From Limnohabitans radicicola (GTDB lineage Bacteria > Pseudomonadota > Gammaproteobacteria > Burkholderiales > Burkholderiaceae_C), in the NCBI RefSeq assembly GCF_014837235.1, contig NZ_JACYFT010000001.1:310001-374000 (forward strand): a stretch of DNA of 64,000 bases. Reading direction: 5' to 3'. Each line of letters begins with the position of its first letter. Position 1 is the first letter of the stretch. The position numbers and the translations under genes are program-made. Positions 9,616 to 19,068 of the stretch are shown here, piece by piece. The notes below the pieces were generated by a model. That model did no database searches and had not been told where the DNA came from. It worked only from the letters and a program-made list of their open reading frames with translations.

Positions 9616-9750
9616 GTGCGACAGGATTTTTTGGAAAATGGATCCCGTGTTTTTGACCATTCACCCCCTCCAATCTGCATTTCGTCACATGGTGCATGAC
9701 GGCGTCTGGGGCTTTTTTTAGAGTGCCAGCACTTGAAAAGGAGTTTCCCC

Positions 9751-11061
9751 ATGAGCACTGTCCCCTCTGTCTCACCCCGCTGGCCGCATGTGCGCGCCGC
9801 CTTCCACGCCTATGCGCGCTGGCTGGTCTCGATCAGTTGGAAGCGTTTCTGGCTGCTGGCCTTGCTGTTGATGATCGGCACCGGCATCCTCAAAGACCTG
9901 CCCCCCTTCAGCTGGTCATGGGGCCCCACTGAAAAAGTGCAGGTGGTGCACAAAAAGGAGATCCGGGTCGCACCGGCGCAAATCCAGATCGTCCACGGGG
10001 ATGGCCACAGCAGCGAGCAGGTCAAGGAAGGTCTGGACATCTCGATCGATGAAAACGGGGTACGGATCAAGAAACGGACCATCCCCCAGCAGGCCTCGCC
10101 TGCGGCATCCGAAGCATCCGGTGCGCAGGGCGCAGCCACTCAGGCGTCTGACCCTGCCAGTGCCGCCTCGGACCAGCCCGCAGACGATGAAGAAGCCACA
10201 GTGCACACCGAGTGGCATGAAAAAGCAGGCTTTCGCCTGGGCGACGTGCTGCACGATCTGGCCTTGCTGTGGATCGTGGCGTCGATCATGATCAAGATCA
10301 CCTACAAAGGCCAGATGCAGGCACGCGAAGAAGCCGTTCAGGCCAGCGCCCACGCCGAGGCCGAGCAGCTCAAGCGACAGCTGGCTGAAGCCCGTGTGGC
10401 CACCATCCAGGCCCAGGTGGAGCCGCATTTCCTGTTCAACACACTGGCGTCCATCGACCACCTGATCCAGGTTGATCCGGCCAAGGCCAGCCTGATGCAA
10501 AAGAACCTGATCGCCCTGCTGCGTGCGGCCATGCCCCACCTGCGCGGGTCGTCCCAACAAGCGCTGGGCACACTGGGGCAGGAGCTGGACATGGTGCAGC
10601 CCTACCTGGAGATCCAGAAAATACGCATGGAGGAACGCCTGGACAGCCACATCGATGTGCCGCAAGGCCTGCTGAGCGCCGAGTTGCCCCCCATGATGCT
10701 GCAGACCCTGGTGGAAAACGCCATCAAGCACGGCATTGAGCCCCAGGCCGAAGGCGGCCGCCTGCAGGTCAGCGCGCAAGTGCGCGACGGCCAGCTGGAG
10801 ATCGCAGTCAGCGACACGGGGGTGGGCCTGAACGCCCTGCCCGGTGGTGCATCCGGTGCGACAGCATCGACCGGTACGGGCCTGAAAAACATCCGCGAGC
10901 GTCTGCAGCTGCATTACGGGGCGCAGGCCCAGCTGGCGCTGCTGTCGCAGCCACAAGGCGGCGCACTGGCCCGCCTGCGCTTGCCCTACCGGGTGGCACC
11001 GTCCGTCGGCGAGGCAGCACCGCATCAGCCACCTGCCCCCAACGAAAGCAGCGCCGCATGA
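9751..11061 (+). CDS. LytS/AlgZ-type sensor histidine kinase
   Basis: QVEPHFLFNTLASIDHLI (HisKA_7-type His motif), VENAIKHGIEPQ, TGTGLKNIRERL; AAGGAG RBS before ATG 9751; two TM segments. Confidence 0.9.
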   Translation: MSTVPSVSPRWPHVRAAFHAYARWLVSISWKRFWLLALLLMIGTGILKDLPPFSWSWGPTEKVQVVHKKEIRVAPAQIQIVHGDGHSSEQVKEGLDISIDENGVRIKKRTIPQQASPAASEASGAQGAATQASDPASAASDQPADDEEATVHTEWHEKAGFRLGDVLHDLALLWIVASIMIKITYKGQMQAREEAVQASAHAEAEQLKRQLAEARVATIQAQVEPHFLFNTLASIDHLIQVDPAKASLMQKNLIALLRAAMPHLRGSSQQALGTLGQELDMVQPYLEIQKIRMEERLDSHIDVPQGLLSAELPPMMLQTLVENAIKHGIEPQAEGGRLQVSAQVRDGQLEIAVSDTGVGLNALPGGASGATASTGTGLKNIRERLQLHYGAQAQLALLSQPQGGALARLRLPYRVAPSVGEAAPHQPPAPNESSAA

Positions 11062-11882
11062 ACCGATGGCCAGCCCGGGCCATCCTGGCCGACGACGAGC
11101 GCCTGATGCGCGACCAGCTGGTGCTGGCCCTGCAGCAGGCCTGGCCCGAATTGCGCATCGAAGCGCAAGCGCGCAACGGCCAGGAGGCGCTGGCGGCGGT
11201 GCAGCAATGGCGCCCCGAGGTGGTGTTCCTTGACATCCGCATGCCCGCCCTGAACGGCATCGACACGGCGCGCGCCATCGTGGACTGGGCCGATGAACAG
11301 GACACCACGGCCCCCGAAATCGTGTTCATCACCGCCTACGACCAGTACGCGGTCGAGGCGTTTGAGCACGGCGCGGTCGACTACATCCTCAAACCCGCCG
11401 AACCCGAACGCCTGGCCAAAACCGTGGCCCGGGTGTGCCAGCGCCTGCAGCAGCGGCACCAGGACGCATCCCCGGTGGCCAGCGATGCCGTGCCGCCACC
11501 ACTGCTCGCACAGGTGCTGCAGCAGCTCACGCGCCAGATGAAACCGCAGGCGAGCGCCCCACTGCGCTGGATTCAGGCCAGCCTGGGCCAGAGCCTTCAG
11601 ATGGTGCCTATCGAAGAGGTGCTGTTTTTCAGCAGCGACGATAAGTACACCCGTGTGCGCACGGCCACGCAGGAGCACTTCATCCGCAAGCCGATCAAGG
11701 AATTGATCGACGAGCTGGACCCCGAGGTGTTCTGGCCCATCCACCGCGCCACCGTGGTCAATGCCCGTGCCATCGAAGCAGCGCGGCGCGATGACCGGGG
11801 CCGCCTGGTGCTGAGTCTGCGCGGCTGCAGCGAAACGCTGGTGGTCAGCCGCAACCACAGCGCCCGATTCAAAAGCATGTAA
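11058..11882 (+). CDS. LytTR-family response regulator
   Basis: Receiver domain ILADDERLMRDQL...VVFLDIRMPALNGIDTA...; C-terminal LytTR domain (FFSSDDKYTRVRT...FWPIHRATVVNARAI); ATGA overlap with kinase. Confidence 0.92.
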   Translation: MNRWPARAILADDERLMRDQLVLALQQAWPELRIEAQARNGQEALAAVQQWRPEVVFLDIRMPALNGIDTARAIVDWADEQDTTAPEIVFITAYDQYAVEAFEHGAVDYILKPAEPERLAKTVARVCQRLQQRHQDASPVASDAVPPPLLAQVLQQLTRQMKPQASAPLRWIQASLGQSLQMVPIEEVLFFSSDDKYTRVRTATQEHFIRKPIKELIDELDPEVFWPIHRATVVNARAIEAARRDDRGRLVLSLRGCSETLVVSRNHSARFKSM

Positions 11883-11900
11883 GCCCATGAGGAGACCTGA

Positions 11901-13967
11901 GTGACCCCACAGAACAACCCTTTGCTGAGCCCCTGGAACACCCCTTTCGGCATCCCCCCTTTCGAATCTTTCAAGCCCAGCGATTTCGAGCCCGCTTTTG
12001 AGCAGGCGATGGCCGAGCACCTGGCCGAGATCGACGCCATCGTGCAGCAAAGCGCTGCACCGGATTTCGACAACACGGTCGTCGCGCTGGAGCGCTCGGG
12101 TCAGGCTCTGCAGCGGGTCAGCGCGGTGTTTTTCAACCTGAGCGCGTCCAACACCAGCGAAGCGCTACAGGCCGTCGAGCGTGTCATGGCCCCCCAGCTG
12201 GCAGCGCACGAGAGCCGCATCCGGCTGAACACGGCGCTGTTTGCGCGCATCGATGCGGTGCACGTTCAAAGCGCACAACTCGGGCTGGATGCGGAAAGCC
12301 AGCGCGTGCTGGAGCGTTACCACCTGGACTTCGTGCTGGCGGGTGCGCGGCTGAACGAGGCCCAAAGAGCCAGGCTCGCCGAGATTTCACAGGAACTGGC
12401 CGGGCTCTACACCCGTTTCTCGCAAAACGTGCTGGCCGATGAAGGCGAGTTCAGCCAGGTTCTGCGCACCGAAGACGAGCTGCAGGGCTTGCCGGATTTC
12501 GTGCGGACGGCGGCGCGTCAGGCTGCCCTGGCCCGGGGGCTGAACGATCCGCAAGCGCATGTGATCACCTTGTCACGCTCCTCGCTGATGCCGTTCATGA
12601 CGTTTTCGCCCTGCAGGCCGCTGCGCGAGCAACTCTGGCGCGCCTGGTGCCTGCGTGGCGAGCGGCTGGCCGCACACGACAACCGTCCACTGATCCGCCA
12701 CATCATGGGGCTGCGCCACGAACAAGCCCGGCTGCTGGGCTACCGCAGCAGCGCGCACAAGGCGCTGGCCGACACCATGGCGGGCAGCCCCGAAGCAGCA
12801 CGCCAGTTGCTGACCACGGTGTGGGGCCCCGCCAAGGACCGCGCCCGCCAGGAGTACGCCGACATGCTGGCCCTGGCCCGCGAAGAGCAGCCCGGGCAAG
12901 CGCCCGAGACCATCGAGCCCTGGGACTGGCACTTCTGGGCCGAGCGGGTGCGGGCCAGGCGCTACGCCATCGAGGAAGCACAGATCAAGCCCTACCTGCA
13001 ACTGCACAAGCTGACCGAGGCCATGTTCCATGTGGCCGGGCGGCTGTTCGGCCTGCAGTTCCGGCCCTTGCACGATCACCCGCGCTACACCAAGGCCCTG
13101 CAGGCCTATGAGGTGCTCGACGAACTGGGCCAGCATGTGGGTGTGTTCGTGTCCGACAACTTTGCGCGCCAGAACAAGCGTTCGGGCGCCTGGATGAGCA
13201 CTTTCCGTGACCAGGCAGGGCTGCTGAATGCGCGCCCCATCGTCATCAATAACAACAACTTTGTGGCCCCTGCCGCAGGCGCCCCGGCCCTGCTGAGCCT
13301 GGACGACGCGCGCACCCTGTTCCACGAGTTCGGCCATGGTCTGCATGGCTTGCTGTCGCAGTGCCACTACCCGAGGCTTGCCGGGACCGCCGTGCTGCGG
13401 GACTTTGTGGAGTTCCCTTCACAGATTCTGGAGAACTGGCTGCTGCAGCCTGCCGTGCTGCGCCAGTTTGCGCTGCACCACGCAACGGGCGAGCCCATGC
13501 CCGATGCACTGATCGACAAGATCCTGCAGGCCAAGACCTTCAACCAGGGCTTTGCCACGGTGGAGTACCTGGCCAGCGCCCTGGTGGATCTGGCCCTGCA
13601 CGAACACGAAGACCCCGCCAGCCTGGACCCCACCGCGTTCGAGCAAGAGGTGCTGGCGGCTCTGGACATGCCTGCAGGCATCGGCATGCGCCACCGCCTG
13701 CCGCATTTCCTGCACCTGTTTGCGGGCGATGGCTATGCCTCGGCCTACTACGTTTACCTCTGGGCCGAGGTGCTGGAGGCCGACGGCTTTGAGGCCTTTG
13801 TGCACAGCGGCGACATCTTTGAGCCCACACTGGCGCGCAAGCTCAAGGGCCACATCTTTACCCGGGGCAATGCCGTGCCCCCGATGCAGGCCTACGAGGC
13901 GTTCAGAGGCCGCCCGCCGCTTGTGGATGCACTCTTGCGACAGCGTGGACTGCAGCAGGATGCTTGA
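11901..13967 (+). CDS. prlC: M3 family oligopeptidase A-like metallopeptidase
   Basis: 688 aa; ARTLFHEFGHGLHGLLSQ (HExxH), NPLLSPWNTPFGIPPFESFKPSDFEPAFEQAM; GTG start with GAGGAG RBS. Confidence 0.9.
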   Translation: MTPQNNPLLSPWNTPFGIPPFESFKPSDFEPAFEQAMAEHLAEIDAIVQQSAAPDFDNTVVALERSGQALQRVSAVFFNLSASNTSEALQAVERVMAPQLAAHESRIRLNTALFARIDAVHVQSAQLGLDAESQRVLERYHLDFVLAGARLNEAQRARLAEISQELAGLYTRFSQNVLADEGEFSQVLRTEDELQGLPDFVRTAARQAALARGLNDPQAHVITLSRSSLMPFMTFSPCRPLREQLWRAWCLRGERLAAHDNRPLIRHIMGLRHEQARLLGYRSSAHKALADTMAGSPEAARQLLTTVWGPAKDRARQEYADMLALAREEQPGQAPETIEPWDWHFWAERVRARRYAIEEAQIKPYLQLHKLTEAMFHVAGRLFGLQFRPLHDHPRYTKALQAYEVLDELGQHVGVFVSDNFARQNKRSGAWMSTFRDQAGLLNARPIVINNNNFVAPAAGAPALLSLDDARTLFHEFGHGLHGLLSQCHYPRLAGTAVLRDFVEFPSQILENWLLQPAVLRQFALHHATGEPMPDALIDKILQAKTFNQGFATVEYLASALVDLALHEHEDPASLDPTAFEQEVLAALDMPAGIGMRHRLPHFLHLFAGDGYASAYYVYLWAEVLEADGFEAFVHSGDIFEPTLARKLKGHIFTRGNAVPPMQAYEAFRGRPPLVDALLRQRGLQQDA

Positions 13968-14004
13968 CAAGGCAAAATTGCAAAATCTGTCAAACGGAGA
14001 CAAC

Positions 14005-16650
14005 ATGAAGAACAACACCATGCTCACCTGGCTGACGCTATCGCTGGCCACTGCGCTGCCCGCCTTGGCCCAGTCACCCGCGCCTGGCACAACGCCCGCA
14101 GCCCCCAAACCAGCCGCCAGTGCGGCATCTGAAGCCGCGGCCAGCAAACCCGCTGCTGCTACACCCACCAATGGCTTGAAAGCCTACGCCGAAGTCATCA
14201 AGGACAGCAAGGCGCTGCCGGGCCACTTCACCGCGCACCAGAAAGACGACAAGGTCTGGCTGGCCATCACGCCCGAACAGCTGAACCAGCCCTTCTTCTT
14301 CACCGCCAACGTGAGCCGTTCGGTGGGCGAGCGCGGCTTGTATGGCAGCCAGATGGGCCGCTCCTACCTGGCCACTTTCCGCCGCGTGGGCAACCAGATC
14401 CAGCTGGTGGCGCTCAACACCCGTTTCCATGCCCAGGTGGGCACACCGCAGGCGCAGTTCGTGTCCGAGTCGTTTTCCGAGAGCCTGCTGGGCAGCGCCC
14501 CCGTGGTCTCGCTCAAACACCCCGACACCCAGGCGGTGCTGATCGAGGCCAACGCCCTTTTGATGAGCGACATCCCGGGCTACCAGACAGCGCTGGAAGA
14601 AGCGTTCCGCATGCCGTTTGCACTGGACGCCAAGAATTCGGAATTCGCCTCGGTCCACAACACCCCGGACAACACAGGCCTGGAAGTGCGGGCGCATTTT
14701 TCGGTGCCCAAAATCGCGGCATCTCCGCTGTCACCGCCGCCCACACCCACACCGCCGCCGCCCAAAACCACGCCCGATCCGCGCAGCCTGTTCACCAGCT
14801 TTTATTACAACCTGGCCAAACTGCCTGCGCAGCCCTTGTCGCCACGGCTGGCCGACGAGCGCATCGGTTATTTCGTGATGACGCGCACGGACTACACCGA
14901 AGACACACAGCCCAAAACCAGGCAGCACTGGATCAAACGCTGGCGTCTGGAAAAGCAGGACCCGACAGCGGCCCTGTCCCCACCCAAACAACCCATCACC
15001 TTCTGGCTGGACAAGAACATCCCGGTCAAATACCGCGCGTCGGTGCGGCAAGCCGTGCTGGAGTGGAACAAGGCCTTCGAGAAGATCGGCTACCAAAACG
15101 CCATCGTGGTCCAGCAGCAGTCGGACACCGACAGCTTCAACACCATGGACGCACGCCACGCCTCGGTGCGCTGGTTCACGGGCTCTGACATCGGCTTTGC
15201 CATTGGGCCGAGCCACGCCGACCCGCGCACAGGCGAGATCCTGGACGCGGACATGGGCATGTCGGATGTGTTCGCCCGCGGTGCACGCCGTCAGGTGAAC
15301 GAAGACCTGCGCCACACGCACGCATCGCACAGCCATGACGCAGCCCACTGCGACTACGCCCAGCAGGCACAGCAGGAGCTGGACTTCGGCATGGACCTGC
15401 TCGAAGCACGTGGCCTGAGCATGGACGGCCCCGAGGCCGAAGCCCTGGCGCAAGCCTATGTGAAACAAACCATGATGCACGAGGTCGGCCATGTGCTGGG
15501 CCTGCGCCACAACTTCCGCGCCTCCACCGTCCACAGCCTCAAGGACCTGCACAACCCTGCCTTTGCTGGCAGCAAGGGCCTGGCCACCTCGGTGATGGAC
15601 TACATCCCCTTCAACCTCACCGCCGAGGGCCAGCCCGTATCGCAGATGGTGATGAGCACCCTGGGTGAATACGACTACTGGGCCATCGAGTACGGCTACC
15701 GCGAGATCGCGCCGGCCGACGAGGCCAGGGTGCTGGCCCAGATCGCCAGCCGCGCCCGCGAGCCCCACCTGGCCTTTGCCACCGATGAAGACGCGGGTTA
15801 CGGCCCCATGAGCGGCGTGGACCCGCTGATCAACCGCTTTGACCTGGGCAACGACCCGCTGGCCTATTACAAGCACCGCATGCAGCTGTCCAAAGAGCTG
15901 TGGCGCCGCATCGAAAACCTGAAGCTGGCCGATGGCGAAAGCTATGAGCGCCTGACCCGCAGCTTCATGAGCGGCTTCCGCGCCGTGAGCAACATCGCCC
16001 CCCTGGCGGCCAAGTACGTGGGCGGTGTGCTGACACGCCGTGACCGTGCAGGCGGCCTGCCCCTGGCCGAGCCCGTGTCCGCAGCGCGCCAGCAGGAAGC
16101 CCTGAACCTCATCAGCCGGGACTTTTTCCAGACCCACAGCTTCCGCTTCAAACCCGATCTGCTGGCCCGCCTGGCGCAAGACCCGATGGACCGCGATGGT
16201 CCCCGTCAGGACCTGTCGGTGCCCGCCATGGTGCTGAGCCTGCAAAAAGCGGTGCTCGACCCCCTCATGTCGGCCCAAACCGCGCAGCGCCTGGCCGAGT
16301 CGCCCCTGCGCGACCTGGCAGGTCAAAACAGCCTGACCTTGGCCGCCGTCTACACGCGCCTGCAGTCGGACATCTGGAGCGAGGTTGCCAGTGGCCAGCA
16401 GCCCGACCTGCTGCGCCGCAACCTGCAGCGCGAACACCTGCGCCGCAGCATGGACAGCCTGCTGCGCCCTGCAGCCGCACAGCCTGCGGACGTGCGCAGT
16501 GTGCAGCGCCTCTTGCTGTCGCAACTGGCCGAGCGCCTGGAGCAACGCCTGAAAGCGGGCGCGCTGCAACTGGAAACCCAGGCCCATTACAAAGACGCCT
16601 TGGGCAGCATCCGCGCCGCACTGAGCGCCAACCTGCAGCGCAACGGCTGA
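14005..16650 (+). CDS. Zinc-dependent metalloprotease (DUF5117/DUF4953-type)
   Basis: Signal peptide MKNNTMLTWLTLSLATALPALAQ; MMHEVGHVLGLRHNF metzincin-like motif; SVMDYIPFN. Confidence 0.88.
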   Translation: MKNNTMLTWLTLSLATALPALAQSPAPGTTPAAPKPAASAASEAAASKPAAATPTNGLKAYAEVIKDSKALPGHFTAHQKDDKVWLAITPEQLNQPFFFTANVSRSVGERGLYGSQMGRSYLATFRRVGNQIQLVALNTRFHAQVGTPQAQFVSESFSESLLGSAPVVSLKHPDTQAVLIEANALLMSDIPGYQTALEEAFRMPFALDAKNSEFASVHNTPDNTGLEVRAHFSVPKIAASPLSPPPTPTPPPPKTTPDPRSLFTSFYYNLAKLPAQPLSPRLADERIGYFVMTRTDYTEDTQPKTRQHWIKRWRLEKQDPTAALSPPKQPITFWLDKNIPVKYRASVRQAVLEWNKAFEKIGYQNAIVVQQQSDTDSFNTMDARHASVRWFTGSDIGFAIGPSHADPRTGEILDADMGMSDVFARGARRQVNEDLRHTHASHSHDAAHCDYAQQAQQELDFGMDLLEARGLSMDGPEAEALAQAYVKQTMMHEVGHVLGLRHNFRASTVHSLKDLHNPAFAGSKGLATSVMDYIPFNLTAEGQPVSQMVMSTLGEYDYWAIEYGYREIAPADEARVLAQIASRAREPHLAFATDEDAGYGPMSGVDPLINRFDLGNDPLAYYKHRMQLSKELWRRIENLKLADGESYERLTRSFMSGFRAVSNIAPLAAKYVGGVLTRRDRAGGLPLAEPVSAARQQEALNLISRDFFQTHSFRFKPDLLARLAQDPMDRDGPRQDLSVPAMVLSLQKAVLDPLMSAQTAQRLAESPLRDLAGQNSLTLAAVYTRLQSDIWSEVASGQQPDLLRRNLQREHLRRSMDSLLRPAAAQPADVRSVQRLLLSQLAERLEQRLKAGALQLETQAHYKDALGSIRAALSANLQRNG

Positions 16651-16667
16651 CACACCGACCGCTGAAC

Positions 16668-16694
16668 AAAAAAAGGCCCCCTGGGGCCTTTTTT
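16668..16694. terminator. Bidirectional intrinsic terminator
   Basis: AAAAAAGGCCCCCTGGGGCCTTTTTT between convergent genes. Confidence 0.85.
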
Positions 16695-16726
16695 CATGCT
16701 GTGCAGCGGCAGCGCTCAACCACCTG

Positions 16727-18016
16727 TTAACGCACCTGAGCCGCCTCTTTCCAGGCCTGCATGGCTGCCGCTGTGTCTTGTCGCTGCTCAGCCAGCTCTG
16801 CCAGTGCGCACCATGCCTGTCGGCGCATGAGCGGATCCTGCAAACCTTTCACCGACTGTGCCAACAAGGTCTGGGCCTTGCCCCAGAGTTGGTGACGCTG
16901 GCAGGCCATGCCAGCCAGGTACTGCAAATGCGGCTCTGAAGGCCTGGCCTGCTGTGCCGCCTCGATTCGAGCCAGCCAAGGGCGACCATCGGCGGACTGT
17001 GCATCGGCCAAGGTGGCCTGCACACCGCGCACCAGCCGCTGCATGGCCTCTGCAGACCAGACAGGCTGCGCCGACTGCATGGCTTCCCACACAGGCAGCA
17101 ACCACTGGCGTGCCTGTGCCTTGCTGCCGCCCAGCTGCACCAGACGGACAGCCGCGTCAGTCGCCACTTCGGTCAGGCCGCGCTGTGCAGGCGGCAAAGA
17201 CAGCCAGAGTTTCTCAAGGGCTTTGTCGTCGTGCGCGCTGCCGATCAGCTCCTGCACCAAGCCACGCACCAGACTCTGAGACGCGGCAGGGCTGAAGGCA
17301 CGGTGCTTGGCCAGGAGCAAAGCCGTGTCCAAGGCCTGTTCAGGCTTGCCCGCCAGGCGGGCCGCTTTCAGGTGCAAACGCATGGCCACGGTGCGGCGTG
17401 CCACGGAGGTTGGCAACTGGCGCAACTGCGCCAGGCTGGCATTCGCATCACGGTCATCGATCAGCCAGCGCGCAGCGCGCAGGGCAATGCCGTCGAGCAG
17501 TGTTTGGCGGTCGGCACCACTGGCCCGCTCGGCTTCCTGCTGGGCCTGGGCCAGATGGATTTCCCGCAGTCCCTTGTCTTGCAAGGCATGGGCCGACTCA
17601 GCCACCATCACATGGGCCATAGAGCGCAAAGTCACCGAATGCGCCAGCTTCTGGTCTGCCGCATTCAATGAGGCTTCGCGCTCCAGCACCGCTTCAGCCG
17701 ACTTGCGGGCACGCAAAAAGCGCCCGGCCATGAAGTGGCCCATGGCATCGAGCAAAGCCGCATGGGCTGCCCGTTCTTTTTGTTGGAGGCGCCAGCGGCG
17801 CGCCTCGCGCGGCAAGGACAACAGCGCCGACAGCGCCCGCTGCACCAGCAGCAAGACAAACACCAGCCCGCCCAGACACAACAGGACCAGGTTGAGCGAC
17901 ACATCGATGCGGTACGGTGACAGGAAAACCGCCACCGTGCCATGGTTGTTGCCCGCCAGCCAGGCCCCGGCCACTGCCAGTGCAAACAGGCCCATCAGCC
18001 AAAGTGCTGCGCGCAT
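16727..18016 (-). CDS. hemY: HemY-type protein (TPR, heme biosynthesis-associated)
   Basis: 429 aa; MRAALWLMGLFALAVAGAWLAGNNHGTVAVFLSPYRIDVSLNLVLL; downstream of hemX. Confidence 0.85.
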   Translation of the reverse strand: MRAALWLMGLFALAVAGAWLAGNNHGTVAVFLSPYRIDVSLNLVLLCLGGLVFVLLLVQRALSALLSLPREARRWRLQQKERAAHAALLDAMGHFMAGRFLRARKSAEAVLEREASLNAADQKLAHSVTLRSMAHVMVAESAHALQDKGLREIHLAQAQQEAERASGADRQTLLDGIALRAARWLIDDRDANASLAQLRQLPTSVARRTVAMRLHLKAARLAGKPEQALDTALLLAKHRAFSPAASQSLVRGLVQELIGSAHDDKALEKLWLSLPPAQRGLTEVATDAAVRLVQLGGSKAQARQWLLPVWEAMQSAQPVWSAEAMQRLVRGVQATLADAQSADGRPWLARIEAAQQARPSEPHLQYLAGMACQRHQLWGKAQTLLAQSVKGLQDPLMRRQAWCALAELAEQRQDTAAAMQAWKEAAQVR

Positions 18017-18021
18017 GGGAC

Positions 18022-19068
18022 TTACCTTCCCGCCGCCGCTGTGGCCAAAGCCACCAGTGACGCGTCCAGACGCGGCACCTCACCGGCCTTGGTTTGCTGC
18101 TGCGCCTGCTCCAGCAAGGCCAGCATTTGCTGGGTCTTGCGCGACTGGCCATCGGCATAGCGGCGCACTGCCGCGCTCACATGGACCATGTCGGTGCGGG
18201 CCGCGTCGTACTGGCGCGCCAGCAAACCCAGACGTGCGTTGAGCAGCTTGAGTTTGATGTTTTCGCGCAAAAAGAAAATTTGCTCCGGCGACAACAGCAT
18301 CGCCTCGGGCGCGTCGATCCGGCTGATGCGCACCAGGCCCATCAGCTGCTCGCCAATCTGCTTGAAGCCAGGCACCCACCAAGCGGTTGGTAGCGCCGCC
18401 TCGGAAGCGGCGCTGCGCGGCGCAGTGGCAGCCACGGGCGCCTGATTGGCAAACACCAGCCCGTCGGCCAGGGCCACGCCTTCGTCCAGACGAATCAACA
18501 GACCCGGCAAATCGAAGGCCTGCTGCGTGCGCAAGCGCTCCAGGTCTTTTTCGATGGCGCGCTGCACCGGGGCCAGGCGGGGCTGCGCGGCCCGCTGCAC
18601 ACGCTGCTGCGCGCTTTTGAGCGCCCCCAACAAAGGCTCCAGGCTGCCCGTCAGCTGCGCTTGCTGCTGCGCCATGCGCAAGGCGGCCTCAATGTCCACC
18701 ACCAGGTTTTCATCGCGTGAACGTGACAGGCTCTGGATCAGCTCTTCGAGCTGGCTGCGCTGCAGTGCCACTTCACCCAAACGGCTTTCGACCAGTCCCA
18801 ACCGGGCGGCGCTGTCTTTCACGGTGTCCTGCGCTTGCTTGGCCCAGGCCTTGGCTTCAAGCGACTGTTGCCCAGCATCGGCGCTCTGCTTGGCCAGTTG
18901 CTCTTGAATGCGTGTGATTTTCTGCCAGACCTGCGCAGACACCAGCAGGGCCAGCACCGCCACAGCCAGGGCCAACAAGGTCATCCAGAAGCTGGAGGCA
19001 CTTTTGGACTTGGCGGAACCATCAGAAGCAGGCACGGCGGCCTGGGCGGGGTCAGGGTGAGGCGTCAT
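18022..19068 (-). CDS. hemX: HemX-type uroporphyrinogen-III C-methyltransferase family protein
   Basis: MTPHPDPAQAAVPASDGSAKSKSASSFWMTLLALAVAVLALLVSAQVWQKITRIQEQLAKQ...; position between hemD and hemY. Confidence 0.85.
   Translation of the reverse strand: MTPHPDPAQAAVPASDGSAKSKSASSFWMTLLALAVAVLALLVSAQVWQKITRIQEQLAKQSADAGQQSLEAKAWAKQAQDTVKDSAARLGLVESRLGEVALQRSQLEELIQSLSRSRDENLVVDIEAALRMAQQQAQLTGSLEPLLGALKSAQQRVQRAAQPRLAPVQRAIEKDLERLRTQQAFDLPGLLIRLDEGVALADGLVFANQAPVAATAPRSAASEAALPTAWWVPGFKQIGEQLMGLVRISRIDAPEAMLLSPEQIFFLRENIKLKLLNARLGLLARQYDAARTDMVHVSAAVRRYADGQSRKTQQMLALLEQAQQQTKAGEVPRLDASLVALATAAAGR

Noticed and set aside
8887-9660. N-terminal half of the 523-aa minus ORF 8089..9660
   Set aside because: It is antisense to the transglutaminase-like gene; the hydratase-like protein begins at ATG 8886
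9681-9720. CGTCA…TGACG hairpin followed by CTTTTTTTA upstream of the histidine kinase, as a terminator
   Set aside because: Only a 5-bp stem and 11 nt of unpaired sequence before the T-run; too weak to call
14731-16719. 662-aa minus-strand ORF
   Set aside because: Antisense shadow of the zinc metalloprotease, whose HEVGHVLGLRHNF motif is on the plus strand
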